Positions 23,639 through 32,420 of a stretch of 34,482 bases of DNA are shown here, in pieces. Under the pieces are notes generated by a model that saw nothing but the letters and a program-made list of their open reading frames with translations, did no database searches and had not been told where the DNA came from. Source of the stretch: Lentisphaeria bacterium (GTDB lineage Bacteria; Verrucomicrobiota; Lentisphaeria; Victivallales; Victivallaceae); contig JAFVQX010000040.1 in NCBI GenBank assembly GCA_017504585.1, positions 1 through 34,482 of the forward strand, read 5' to 3'. The translations under genes and the position numbers were made by a program. Positions within the stretch are counted from its first letter, which is position 1, and the number at the start of each line of letters is the position of its first letter.

Positions 23639-24535
23639 TCACATCTCCGAATCCGGCCGGACGATCTGGGTGCCGACGCCTTCATCGGTAAAGATTTCCA
23701 GCAGCAAAGTGTGCCGCACTCTGCCGTCGATCATGTGGACTTTGTTGATCCCTGACTCCAGAGCGTGAACACAGCTGTTGATCTTTGGCAGCATGCCGCC
23801 GGAAAGGACTTTATCCCGGATAAGTTCCGGAATTTTGTCGGTGCGGATAGTGGGTATGACCGTGCTTTCGTCAGCAGCATCCCGCAAAACGCCGGGTACG
23901 TCGCTCAAAAACACCAATTTACGCGCATGTACCGCTTCGGCGATCTGACAGGCAGCGACGTCGGCATTGATGTTGTAGATCTGACCGTCTTTGCCGGTAC
24001 CGAGGGGGGTGATGATCGGGATCTGACCGGCAGCCAGTGCCGCCTGAACCGGAGCAACGTCCACATTGGTAATGCCGCCCACAAAGCCCACATCCTGTTC
24101 CACACCGGTATTGGGGTCTTTGCTCATGACTTTTTCGGCAGTCAGGATATTTTTGCCGGAAATGGATACCGCGGGGCCGCCGAACCCTCTGGCAAGTTTG
24201 ACCAGATTGGCGTTGACCTGATTATGCAGAACATCGTCCACAACTTTAATGGTGCGTTCGCAGGTATGCCGCAGACCGTTGACGAATTTGACCGGAATAT
24301 CCTGCTTTTTCAATTCGGCCGAGATCGCTTTGCCGCCGCCATGAACTACAATGGGCTTAAAGCCGATACATTCCATCAAAACAATATCCCGCATGGTGCT
24401 TTTCACCAGTTCGGGGTCTTCCATGGAAGATCCGCCGAATTTGACCACGATCAATGCTCCGCGGAATTTTTGAATATACGGCAACGCTTCCAGAAGCGTG
24501 TCGGCTTTCCTGATCCATTCATCCATTCTTCTCAT
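23639..24535 (-). CDS. argB: acetylglutamate kinase
   Basis: A 298-aa amino acid kinase family enzyme phosphorylating N-acetylglutamate in arginine synthesis. It shows an N-terminal helix (EALPYIQKFRGALIVVKFGGS) like that of arginine-sensitive hexameric forms, the phosphate loop VVHGGGKAIS, FVNGLRHTCE, VNANLVKLARGF, NINADVAACQIAEAV and a C-terminal GGMLPKINSC. The N-terminal helix suggests feedback inhibition by arginine, as known for that subgroup. The ATG at 24535 is used: an ATG at 24547 directly abuts AAAGG, which is too close, while 24535 is about 12 bases from it. It is the first gene of the operon. Confidence 0.95.
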   Translation of the reverse strand: MRRMDEWIRKADTLLEALPYIQKFRGALIVVKFGGSSMEDPELVKSTMRDIVLMECIGFKPIVVHGGGKAISAELKKQDIPVKFVNGLRHTCERTIKVVDDVLHNQVNANLVKLARGFGGPAVSISGKNILTAEKVMSKDPNTGVEQDVGFVGGITNVDVAPVQAALAAGQIPIITPLGTGKDGQIYNINADVAACQIAEAVHARKLVFLSDVPGVLRDAADESTVIPTIRTDKIPELIRDKVLSGGMLPKINSCVHALESGINKVHMIDGRVRHTLLLEIFTDEGVGTQIVRPDSEM

Positions 24536-24594
24536 AAGACAAAACATCCTTTCTTAACAGTCTTCTGACCGAATAAAATTTTGATACTTTTGAT

Positions 24595-24622
24595 AATATA
24601 GTGCAAATATACTATTCGGCAA
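24595..24622 (-). promoter_or_regulatory. candidate promoter of the argB operon
   Basis: On the minus strand TTGCCG (24617-24622), a 16-bp spacer and TATATT (24595-24600). Predicted start near 24588, about 53 bases before the argB ATG. The 200-bp region to galU also holds AT-rich sequence with TATAAA (24686-24691), perhaps a galU -10, but no matching -35 was found. Confidence 0.45.
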
Positions 24623-24735
24623 ATGCTAAAACGCACTTTTATACTACTTTTAGCTTGCAAAAACAGCATTTTCGGGTTAATTTAATATAAAAGAAGAATT
24701 TTTGCATATAAAAAAAGGGCTTTCAGCAAAGGATC

Positions 24736-25629
24736 ATGAGTTTATCGGGCAATAAAAAAATCACCAGAGCGGTCATTCCAGCGGCGGGATTCGGCACCCG
24801 ATTTCTGCCCTTTACCCGGGCGGTTCCCAAAGAGATGATACCGTTGGTGGATAAACCGGTGATCCAGTATGTGGTGGAAGAAGCCGCCGCTGCGGGCATT
24901 ACAGATATACTCATAATCACCAGCTCCGGCAAAGAGGCTATGCAAAACCACTTTCTGCCGGATAATGAGTTGGAAAGCCGTCTGCTTGCCACCGGCAAAA
25001 CTGAATTGCTTGCGGATCTGAAAAAGATCCAAAGCCTTGCCCGCCTTACTTTTGTGGAACAGAAAGTACTCAACGGTCTGGGCGGAGCCTTGATGCTTGC
25101 CGAAGAGTTTGCAAATGGTGAACCATTTGCTGTGCTTTTGGGCGATACTGTGGTCAAAAGCAATAATGCCATTCCGGCGATCGGTCAGCTTATAAAGTGC
25201 CATGAGCAATACAACTTGCCGGTGACCGGCTTGGAACGGGTCCCCCGGGAGCGTATCTCCAATTACGGAGTGGTGTCGGGCAAAATGGTTGACCATAATG
25301 TTATGCAAATAAGTGGTCTGGTGGAAAAACCCCGCCCGGAAGAGGCTCCCTCGGATCTGGCGATCGCCAGCAGGTATGTGCTTGTGCCGGAGATTTTTGA
25401 GTATCTGAAAAAATCCCCGCCCCACGGTGCCGCCGGAGAGATCTATTTGACCGACGCCTTGCTTATGCAGAGTGCCGCCAACGGGCTTATGGGCTGTATA
25501 GCCGATGCCAAACGCTACGATATAGGCAATAAACTTGAATTTCTCAAGGCAACTGTTGAGTTTGGCTTGCAAAGTGAAGTATACGGCGAAGCCTTCCGTA
25601 AATTTTTGAACGAGCTGCCGCAGAAGTGA
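24736..25629 (+). CDS. galU: UTP-glucose-1-phosphate uridylyltransferase
   Basis: A 297-aa nucleotidyltransferase making UDP-glucose for surface polysaccharide and other glycosylation. Typical motifs are VIPAAGFGTRFLPFTRAVPK with the nucleotide loop at the N terminus, MIPLVDKPVIQYVVEEA, ILIITSSGKEA, FAVLLGDTVV with the metal-binding Asp, ISGLVEKPRPEEAPSDLA and GEIYLTDAL. Length is normal for bacterial GalU. A weak AAAGGA lies close to the ATG. It is divergent from argB and is followed after 34 bases by a DEAD-box helicase gene. Confidence 0.96.
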   Translation: MSLSGNKKITRAVIPAAGFGTRFLPFTRAVPKEMIPLVDKPVIQYVVEEAAAAGITDILIITSSGKEAMQNHFLPDNELESRLLATGKTELLADLKKIQSLARLTFVEQKVLNGLGGALMLAEEFANGEPFAVLLGDTVVKSNNAIPAIGQLIKCHEQYNLPVTGLERVPRERISNYGVVSGKMVDHNVMQISGLVEKPRPEEAPSDLAIASRYVLVPEIFEYLKKSPPHGAAGEIYLTDALLMQSAANGLMGCIADAKRYDIGNKLEFLKATVEFGLQSEVYGEAFRKFLNELPQK

Positions 25630-25663
25630 ATCCGGCGGCAAAAAACAGGAAAGATGTTGAAAA

Positions 25664-27223
25664 TTGTTTAACTTACTTAAAACCATCCGGGAACTCCTGA
25701 CCAAACCCGGTAATCAGGAACGGGCGGAAAACGCCAAAAAAAGCAATCCGGAACGCAAAAAATCCGCCAACAACTCCCGCCGGAAAAACAGCAATCCCCG
25801 GGAACGGTTAGAGAAAACGGCTGATACCGGAAATGTATCAAAACACAGCAAAAATAAAAAGAAATCAGCGAAAAAAAGCTCCAATGTTCAAGCCGTCATC
25901 CCCTTCCCCGCACCGAAAGTCAAGCCGGAGCGCCCGGCGGCGCTCAAAGATGTTCCGGTGGCGGCAGATAAAAAACGCTTTCTGGATTTTCCGCTGCCGG
26001 AAGCGATCCAGTTCGGCATCCAAAATATGAACTTTGAGTATTGCACCCCCATTCAGGAACAGGCTCTGCCGGAACTGCTTGCCGGTCGTGACCTGGGCGG
26101 CAAAGCTCAAACCGGCACCGGCAAAACAGCGGCATTTCTGCTGGCGGCATTTACCCGCATAGCCAACAATCCCCTGCCCGATCAAGCCGATGCCACCCCC
26201 CGGGTGCTGGTTTTGGCACCCACCCGCGAGCTTGCCATCCAAATCCACAAAGATGCCGAAGCGATCAATGTTTTTGCCGACTACACCAATGTGGTGGTCT
26301 TTGGCGGTATGGATCACGATAAACAGCGTAAAACTTTGCAGCAGAAAATCGACATCCTTGCCGGAACTCCGGGGCGTATCATCGACTATGTCCGCAGCGG
26401 GGCATTGGATTTAAGTAAAGTAGAAGTTCTGGTCATCGACGAAGCCGACCGCATGCTGGATATGGGCTTTATACCCGATGTGCGGCGGATCGTGGCGCAA
26501 CTGCCGGAAAAAGGCATCCGCCAGACCATGCTTTTTTCGGCAACATTGGAGCCGGAGATCATGCGTCTTGCCCAGAGCTTCCTCCAGGATCCGGTCATGG
26601 TGGAAACCGAACCGGAACAGGTGGTTGGTGCCACCATTGAACAAACATTCTATTCGGTGGCAGGTTCGGAAAAACTTGCCATGCTGCTTTACATAATCAA
26701 GCACGAACCCTTTGAACGCATGATCATTTTCGGCAACCGCAAAGATAAAAACCTTGATGTTTTTGAAGCGTTGCAAAAATGCGGTATTGCCGTGGAACTC
26801 ATGTCTGGCGATATACCCCAGCAAAAACGGATGCGGATATTGGAAGATTTCCGCAGCGGCAAAGTCAAGATCGTTATCGCCACCGACGTTGCGGCACGGG
26901 GTATCCATGTAGACAATGTATCGCTGGTGGTCAACTACGATCTGCCGGAGCGTTCCGAAGATTATGTGCACCGTATCGGCAGAACCGGTCGTGCCGGTCA
27001 GCAGGGCAAAGCGGTCAGCTTTATTTGCGAATATGGAGCTTACTACATGCCGGATATTGAAAAATATGTGGGCGAAACGTTCAACTCCACTTTGCCCACC
27101 GAAGAGATGGTGCAGATCCCGGAAGAGTACAAAGAACTGCTTAAAAAGCGCTCCCATCACTCCCGTCAGCGGGAACATGGCGGTTATTCCGGCGGCAAAA
27201 ACATCCGCAGCCGCCGCAGATAA
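25664..27223 (+). CDS. DEAD-box RNA helicase, RhlE/RhlB-like
   Basis: A 519-aa ATP-dependent RNA helicase. Residues 1-105 are a Lys/Asn/Ser-rich, probably disordered N-terminal extension. Then follow the Q motif ([13 protein letters not shown]), Walker A AQTGTGKT at 148-155, [28 protein letters not shown], the SAT motif, and in the second domain [15 protein letters not shown] and [12 protein letters not shown] short basic tail (RSRRR) ends the protein. Such enzymes remodel RNA in degradation and ribosome assembly. Because the extension is at the N terminus, the closest relatives are RhlB-like in layout. The start is TTG at 25664, ten bases after AGGAAAG; no better start exists upstream. It lies just before the katA hairpin. 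Confidence 0.92.
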   Translation: MFNLLKTIRELLTKPGNQERAENAKKSNPERKKSANNSRRKNSNPRERLEKTADTGNVSKHSKNKKKSAKKSSNVQAVIPFPAPKVKPERPAALKDVPVAADKKRFLDFPLPEAIQFGIQNMNFEYCTPIQEQALPELLAGRDLGGKAQTGTGKTAAFLLAAFTRIANNPLPDQADATPRVLVLAPTRELAIQIHKDAEAINVFADYTNVVVFGGMDHDKQRKTLQQKIDILAGTPGRIIDYVRSGALDLSKVEVLVIDEADRMLDMGFIPDVRRIVAQLPEKGIRQTMLFSATLEPEIMRLAQSFLQDPVMVETEPEQVVGATIEQTFYSVAGSEKLAMLLYIIKHEPFERMIIFGNRKDKNLDVFEALQKCGIAVELMSGDIPQQKRMRILEDFRSGKVKIVIATDVAARGIHVDNVSLVVNYDLPERSEDYVHRIGRTGRAGQQGKAVSFICEYGAYYMPDIEKYVGETFNSTLPTEEMVQIPEEYKELLKKRSHHSRQREHGGYSGGKNIRSRRR

Positions 27224-27259
27224 ACAAACACTCTGCAACAAAAACTTTTTTTGCAAGTC

Positions 27260-27290
27260 AAAAACCTCTGTCAACCACGGAGGTTTTTTT
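27260..27290 (+). terminator. terminator-like hairpin covering the katA ribosome site
   Basis: An 11-bp stem (27260-27270 pairs with 27278-27288, one G-U wobble) with a 7-base loop and a T run to 27290. The right arm contains GGAGG (27279-27283), the only good ribosome site for katA, whose ATG is at 27291. It can act as terminator of the helicase gene, as attenuator, or as an SD-sequestering switch. Confidence 0.75.
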
Positions 27291-28748
27291 ATGGATAGAA
27301 ATCAGCAGGACAAACTGACCACCAACTTCGGCGCTCCGGTCGCCGACAATCAGAACAGCCGTACCGCAGGGCCGCGGGGGCCGCTTTTGATGGAAGATGT
27401 GAATTTGCTGGAAAAACTTGCAAATTTCAACCGCGAAGTCATCCCGGAACGCAGAATGCACGCCAAAGGCGCCGGAGCTTACGGGACTTTTACAGTAACA
27501 CATGATATTACCCGATACACTTGTGCTGATATATTCAGTGAAATCGGAAAAGTCACCGAAGTATTTGTCCGATTTTCCACCGTAGCCGGTTTCCGCGGCG
27601 CCCCGGATGCCCAGCGGGATATTCGGGGTTTTGCCGTAAAATTTTATACCAACGAAGGTAACTGGGATCTGGTGGGCAATAATACTCCGGTGTTTTTTCT
27701 GCGTGACGGCAACCACTTTTCCGACCTGAATCATGTAGTAAAAAAATCCCCTGCCACCGGCTTGCACAGCCCGACCGCCAACTGGGATTTCTGGACAAGT
27801 CTGCCCGAAGCTCTCCACCAGATAACTATAACCATGAGCGACGACGGCATACCGGCAAGTTACCGCAATATGCACGGCTTCGGCAGTCATACATTCAGTT
27901 TTTATAACTGCAAAAAAGAACGTACCTGGGTGAAATTCCATTGGCTCTGCCAGCAGCCCATAAAGTTTCTTACCGACGAAGAAGCCTGTAAACTTTGCGG
28001 AAAAGATCCCGACAGCCACATCCGCGACCTTTACGAAGCTATCGAAAGCGGCGATTACCCCAAATGGCAGCTCTGCGTACAGCTTATGAGCGAAAAAACA
28101 GCGCGGCACATGAAGTACAATCCCTTTGACCTTACCAAAGAGTGGTACGTTGAGGAGTTTCCGCTGCATCCGGTAGGTATGCTGGAACTCAACGCAAATT
28201 ACAGCAATTATTTTGCCGAAGTTGAGCAATCCGCATTCAACCCGGCAAATATCGTGCCCGGTATCGGTTTTTCGCCGGATAAAATGCTGCAGGCGCGCCT
28301 CTTTGCCTATGGCGACGCCCAGCGTTACCGGTTGGGAGTAAATCATCATTTGATCCCGGTAAATAAAGCCCGCTGCCCGGTCAATGGTTATTCACGGGAT
28401 GGCTTTATGCGTACCGATGGCAATTACTATGACAAAATAAGCTATGAACCAAACAGTTTTGGTATGTGGCAGGAACAGCCGGATAAACGCATGCCCCCTA
28501 CCCCGGTGGATGGCAATGGAGATAATTACGATTTCCGTCAGGATGACGATGATTACTTCACCCAGCCGGGCAACCGTTTCCGCAAAATGACCCGCGAGCA
28601 GCAGGAGCGGCTCTTTGCCAACACCGCCCGCAGTATGCAAGATGTACCTGACTTCATCAAACGCAAACATATAAAACATTGTTTTGCTGCCGATCCGGAA
28701 TATGGCAAAGGCGTGGCCAAAGCTCTGAATATGGAGTACAAAAATTAA
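27291..28748 (+). CDS. katA: monofunctional haem catalase
   Basis: A 485-aa small-subunit (clade 3-type) catalase that breaks hydrogen peroxide into water and oxygen. It begins [17 protein letters not shown], as many KatA proteins do. The distal His57 lies in [13 protein letters not shown], the distal Asn in [12 protein letters not shown], the family signature around [13 protein letters not shown], and the proximal haem-ligand Tyr in [14 protein letters not shown]. There is no C-terminal flavodoxin-like domain. The ATG at 27291 follows GGAGG by seven bases, but that site is inside a hairpin. Longer readings upstream overlap the helicase gene in another frame and are rejected. A cytoplasmic oxidative stress role implies exposure to oxygen. 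Confidence 0.96.
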   Translation: MDRNQQDKLTTNFGAPVADNQNSRTAGPRGPLLMEDVNLLEKLANFNREVIPERRMHAKGAGAYGTFTVTHDITRYTCADIFSEIGKVTEVFVRFSTVAGFRGAPDAQRDIRGFAVKFYTNEGNWDLVGNNTPVFFLRDGNHFSDLNHVVKKSPATGLHSPTANWDFWTSLPEALHQITITMSDDGIPASYRNMHGFGSHTFSFYNCKKERTWVKFHWLCQQPIKFLTDEEACKLCGKDPDSHIRDLYEAIESGDYPKWQLCVQLMSEKTARHMKYNPFDLTKEWYVEEFPLHPVGMLELNANYSNYFAEVEQSAFNPANIVPGIGFSPDKMLQARLFAYGDAQRYRLGVNHHLIPVNKARCPVNGYSRDGFMRTDGNYYDKISYEPNSFGMWQEQPDKRMPPTPVDGNGDNYDFRQDDDDYFTQPGNRFRKMTREQQERLFANTARSMQDVPDFIKRKHIKHCFAADPEYGKGVAKALNMEYKN

Positions 28749-28749
28749 G

Positions 28750-29415
28750 ATGCGTCATTATCAATTCACCATGGTGGAACTCCTGACCATTATAATCATG
28801 ATCTGTCTTTTGACCGGCTTGCTGCTGCCGGCGCTTTCCGGCAGTATCAACCGGGCAAAATTGGCAGCTTGCGGCAACAATCTGCGGCAGATCGGGCAAA
28901 GTGTCCAGCTCTATTGCGCCGACAACAACGGCATGATCCCCAATATCCTCCGGGGTATGGAAGAAAACTCCATACCTGTACTCCGGCTGCCGGGCAATAT
29001 GGTGCTGGCGCTGGGCAGACTTATGGATTTTTATGTGGATAACGCACATATTTTCGGCTGCCCCGGGTCGCCGGGGTATCAGGAAGCAGATGTGGAAAAA
29101 CTCTGGCAGGGCAATACCATGGTCTGGACGGCATATTTGTACCGCGGGCAAAATAATAATTTTTCCGGGAAATTGAACAGTCCGGAAAACTTCAACAAAG
29201 CTTACATAATGGACTTTGCGTGCATCACCAATCAGGGCGAGCAGTTTGCGCCGCATAACTACCTGGCAGTAAATATATTATACAACGATTGTCATATAGA
29301 AAACCGCCCCAATAACAAAACTCCGTTCAGGTATTATACTGCTCAAGCCGCCCGTCATGGCGAAATAACGCCCGACTGCACAAAATTGTGGCAGCACGCC
29401 GACAATAGAAAGTAA
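28750..29415 (+). CDS. second pseudopilin-like protein
   Basis: A 221-aa protein with a prepilin-type leader: MRHYQ, then FTMVELLTIIIMICLLTGLL with the essential Glu five residues after the processing point and one long hydrophobic helix. The rest resembles the soluble part of DUF1559-like pseudopilins: ACGNNLRQIGQSVQLYCADN, a CPGS motif and YNDCHIE near the C terminus. Partner proteins are unknown and no secretion machinery is near. It begins one base after the katA stop codon, with no separate ribosome site of note, so translation is probably coupled to katA. That association of a surface pseudopilin with catalase is unusual. Confidence 0.85.
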   Translation: MRHYQFTMVELLTIIIMICLLTGLLLPALSGSINRAKLAACGNNLRQIGQSVQLYCADNNGMIPNILRGMEENSIPVLRLPGNMVLALGRLMDFYVDNAHIFGCPGSPGYQEADVEKLWQGNTMVWTAYLYRGQNNNFSGKLNSPENFNKAYIMDFACITNQGEQFAPHNYLAVNILYNDCHIENRPNNKTPFRYYTAQAARHGEITPDCTKLWQHADNRK

Positions 29416-29505
29416 GTTCCCCGGTCAGGAATGTAAAAAATCTCCGTTATAAGTTTTTTATACTGTAAACAGGTCGCTTTTTTAGTTTTTTGCAGGGCAA
29501 ATAAG

Positions 29506-29534
29506 TTGCTAAAAACATATTTCTGCAGTATATT
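29506..29534 (+). promoter_or_regulatory. promoter for uvrA
   Basis: TTGCTA (29506-29511), a 17-bp spacer and TATATT (29529-29534). Predicted start near 29541, about 32 bases before the uvrA ATG at 29573. No LexA-type palindrome was recognised around it. Confidence 0.6.
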
Positions 29535-29572
29535 ATATGTTCGTACCCGATAATATAACCTGTTGCAGAAAT

Positions 29573-32419
29573 ATGGTCGATAACATTATAATCAAAGGCG
29601 CAAGCCAGCACAATCTTAAAAATATCAATGCAGTCATCCCCCGCAATAAGCTGGTGGTCATTACCGGCTTGTCCGGTTCGGGCAAAAGCTCGCTGGCGTT
29701 TGATACGCTCTACGCCGAGGGGCAACGGCGATATGTAGAGAGTTTGTCGGCATACGCCCGGATGTTCCTTGACCAGATGCAGAAGCCCAAAGTTGAGCAT
29801 ATCGAAGGGCTTTCGCCTGCTATTGCCATCGAACAGCGTTCAGCGGGCAGCAATCCCCGCTCCACCGTGGCAACAGTTACCGAAATATACGACTATTTGC
29901 GATTGCTCTACGCCCATGCCGGAACACCCCACTGCCCCAAGTGCGGTCGAGAACTCAAGCGGCAGTCGGCACAAGCCATAACCGATCAGATCATGGAGCT
30001 GCCGGAAGGCAAAAAACTGATGATCCTCTCTCCGGCAGTAGATGGCAGAAAGGGCGAACACCGGGATATTATCGAAAAAATCCATACCGACGGTTTTCTC
30101 CGCTGCCGCATCGACGGCGAAATCATCACCATTGATGACCCCGAAGAAATCAAACTTGCCAAAACCCTCCGCCACTATATAGATATTGTGGTGGATCGTC
30201 TGGTATCGGGCAATATGGATCGCTCCCGGGTCAACGACTCCGTGGAAACCGCCCTCAAACACGGCAACGGAATGTTGACTTTGCTGGTGCAGGATCCTGC
30301 CAGCGGCGAGTGGGAGGAAACCAAATACAGTGAACACCTTGCCTGCGTGGAGTGCAAAGTAAGTTTCGGCGAACTCCTGCCAAGAAATTTTTCGTTCAAC
30401 AGCCCCTATGGAGCCTGCACTACCTGTAACGGTTTGGGGGTGCAAATGGTGATGGCTGCCGAACTTGCCATCCCCGACGACAGCAAATCCATCCGCAACG
30501 GCGCCATTCCCGGCTGGCGGCGGGGCCCCCGGCATTTGATAATGTATTACAACATGCTGCTGCGGAAGATCGCCGAGTGGAAGAATATACCCAACATGCT
30601 GACCACACCATTCCGGGATTTGCCGGAAGATATAAAACATTTACTGCTATACGGCAGCGGCGAAGAACATCTGGAATTCGATTATTATATAAGAGGCAAA
30701 AAGTTCCACTGGTCAAAACCCTTTGAAGGTATATTGGAAAATATGCGCCGCCGGATGGTGGAAACCGAAAGCGACTCGGTGCGGGAACGGCTGAAAAGCT
30801 ATCTTGCTCCGCAAATCTGCCCGGCTTGTCACGGTGCAAGGCTCAATCCGGTAAGTCTGGCGGTAACAGTAGGCGGGCTTTCCATTGATAAATTCAATGC
30901 GTTAAGTATAGCCGAAGCGGCAGAATTTCTCAATGATCTTGAGCTGGATAAAGAAAAAAGCCAGATCGCCGAAGATGTGTTGCGGGAGATTCGCTCCCGG
31001 TTGAAATTTCTCTGCGATGTGGGATTGTCTTACCTCTCTCTTGACCGCTCATCCGGCACACTTTCCGGCGGCGAAGCCCAACGCATCCGCCTTGCCACCC
31101 AGCTGGGTTCGGCATTGGTGGGGGTTTTGTATATTCTGGACGAACCCTCCATTGGTCTGCACCAGCGGGATAATGATCTTTTGATCGACACCTTGAAAAA
31201 GCTCCGGGATATCGGCAATACAGTGATCGTGGTGGAACACGACCTCGACACCATCCGTTCGGCTGATTATGTTATGGATCTGGGTCCGGGTGCCGGTCGT
31301 GCCGGGGGCGAGATCGTTGCCGAAGGTTCGCCGGAAGAGGTGGCAAAAGTGGTCGGTTCGCCCACCGGGGATTATCTGGCAGGCAGAAAAAATATTCTTG
31401 TTCCAGCAAAACGATATCCGGGGAACGGCAAAAGCATCAAGCTCAACGGCTGCTGCCACAACAATCTGAAAAATATCGATGTGGAGATCCCGCTGGGGAC
31501 TTTTACTTGCGTTACCGGCGTATCCGGTTCGGGCAAAAGCTCGCTGGTCAACGAAATACTGGTGCGGGCACTGAATCAACAGCAGAAGATCATGGATCTG
31601 GCGCCCGGCAAACACGAAAGCATCGAAAATCTGGAGTTGATCGACAAAGCAATCATCATCGACCAGAGCCCCATCGGCAGAACTCCCCGCAGCAATGCGG
31701 CAACCTACATCGGGGCATTTGATATGATCCGCAAACTGATGGCGGAAACGCCCGAAGCCAAGCCCCACGGCTACACGCCGGGGCGTTTCAGCTTCAACAT
31801 GAAGGGCGGCCGGTGCGAAGAATGCAAAGGCGACGGCATCAAGAAAATCGAAATGCAGTTTCTCTCCGACGTCTATGTGGAGTGCAGTGCATGCGGCGGC
31901 AAGCGGTTCAATTCGGAAACGCTCAATGTGCGTTACAAAAAACACAATATTGCCGAAATATTGGATATGACCGTAAATCAGGCGGTGGATTTCTTTGAAA
32001 ATGTTCCGCCGTTAAAACGCAAACTTGCCACTTTGCAGGAAGTGGGTCTGGGGTATATCAAACTGGGTCAACCCGCCACCACCTTATCCGGGGGCGAAGC
32101 CCAGCGGGTGAAACTCGCCAGCGAACTCTGCCGGATCCCCCGTGGCCATACCATGTATATATTGGACGAACCCACCACCGGCTTGCATCTGGCGGATGTG
32201 GATCAGCTATTGAAAGTGCTGTTCAAACTCCGGGATATGGGCAACAGTGTGCTGGTTATCGAACATAATCTGGATGTGATCAAAACCGCTGACCATATTA
32301 TTGATATAGGTCCGGAAGGCGGCTCGGCGGGCGGCGAACTCATTGCCAGCGGCACGCCCGAAGCGGTGGCAAAAAACCGTAAATCACATACCGGGAGATA
32401 TTTGAAGGATTATTTATAA
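29573..32419 (+). CDS. uvrA: excinuclease ABC subunit A
   Basis: A 948-aa damage-recognition ATPase of nucleotide excision repair, which loads UvrB at lesions. Two ABC modules are present: Walker A GLSGSGKSSLAFDT near residue 30 and GVSGSGKSSLVNEI in the second half, and two signatures LSGGEAQRIRLA and LSGGEAQRVKLA. Walker B segments are YILDEPSIGLH and YILDEPTTGLH. Zinc fingers are seen as CPKCGREL and CEECKGDG...CSACGGKRF. The ATG at 29573 (MVDNIIIKGA) is chosen; an in-frame ATG at 29537 would lie at the transcription start. The ribosome site is weak. It is followed one base later by an AEC carrier gene. Confidence 0.97.
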   Translation: MVDNIIIKGASQHNLKNINAVIPRNKLVVITGLSGSGKSSLAFDTLYAEGQRRYVESLSAYARMFLDQMQKPKVEHIEGLSPAIAIEQRSAGSNPRSTVATVTEIYDYLRLLYAHAGTPHCPKCGRELKRQSAQAITDQIMELPEGKKLMILSPAVDGRKGEHRDIIEKIHTDGFLRCRIDGEIITIDDPEEIKLAKTLRHYIDIVVDRLVSGNMDRSRVNDSVETALKHGNGMLTLLVQDPASGEWEETKYSEHLACVECKVSFGELLPRNFSFNSPYGACTTCNGLGVQMVMAAELAIPDDSKSIRNGAIPGWRRGPRHLIMYYNMLLRKIAEWKNIPNMLTTPFRDLPEDIKHLLLYGSGEEHLEFDYYIRGKKFHWSKPFEGILENMRRRMVETESDSVRERLKSYLAPQICPACHGARLNPVSLAVTVGGLSIDKFNALSIAEAAEFLNDLELDKEKSQIAEDVLREIRSRLKFLCDVGLSYLSLDRSSGTLSGGEAQRIRLATQLGSALVGVLYILDEPSIGLHQRDNDLLIDTLKKLRDIGNTVIVVEHDLDTIRSADYVMDLGPGAGRAGGEIVAEGSPEEVAKVVGSPTGDYLAGRKNILVPAKRYPGNGKSIKLNGCCHNNLKNIDVEIPLGTFTCVTGVSGSGKSSLVNEILVRALNQQQKIMDLAPGKHESIENLELIDKAIIIDQSPIGRTPRSNAATYIGAFDMIRKLMAETPEAKPHGYTPGRFSFNMKGGRCEECKGDGIKKIEMQFLSDVYVECSACGGKRFNSETLNVRYKKHNIAEILDMTVNQAVDFFENVPPLKRKLATLQEVGLGYIKLGQPATTLSGGEAQRVKLASELCRIPRGHTMYILDEPTTGLHLADVDQLLKVLFKLRDMGNSVLVIEHNLDVIKTADHIIDIGPEGGSAGGELIASGTPEAVAKNRKSHTGRYLKDYL

Positions 32420-32420
32420 A

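Noticed and set aside
24742-25704. 320-codon minus-strand frame opposite galU
   Set aside because: It mirrors the codon pattern of galU and shows no family motif of its own; galU is unmistakable.
26916-27290. N-terminal extension of catalase overlapping the helicase gene
   Set aside because: The extra 125 residues are out-of-frame helicase sequence; catalase homology begins at 27291 behind GGAGG.
27258-28349. 363-codon minus-strand frame opposite katA
   Set aside because: A shadow of the catalase gene; the translation has no domain character.
31049-31945. 298-codon minus-strand frame opposite uvrA
   Set aside because: A shadow of uvrA; Phe/His/Ala-rich translation typical of antisense frames here.
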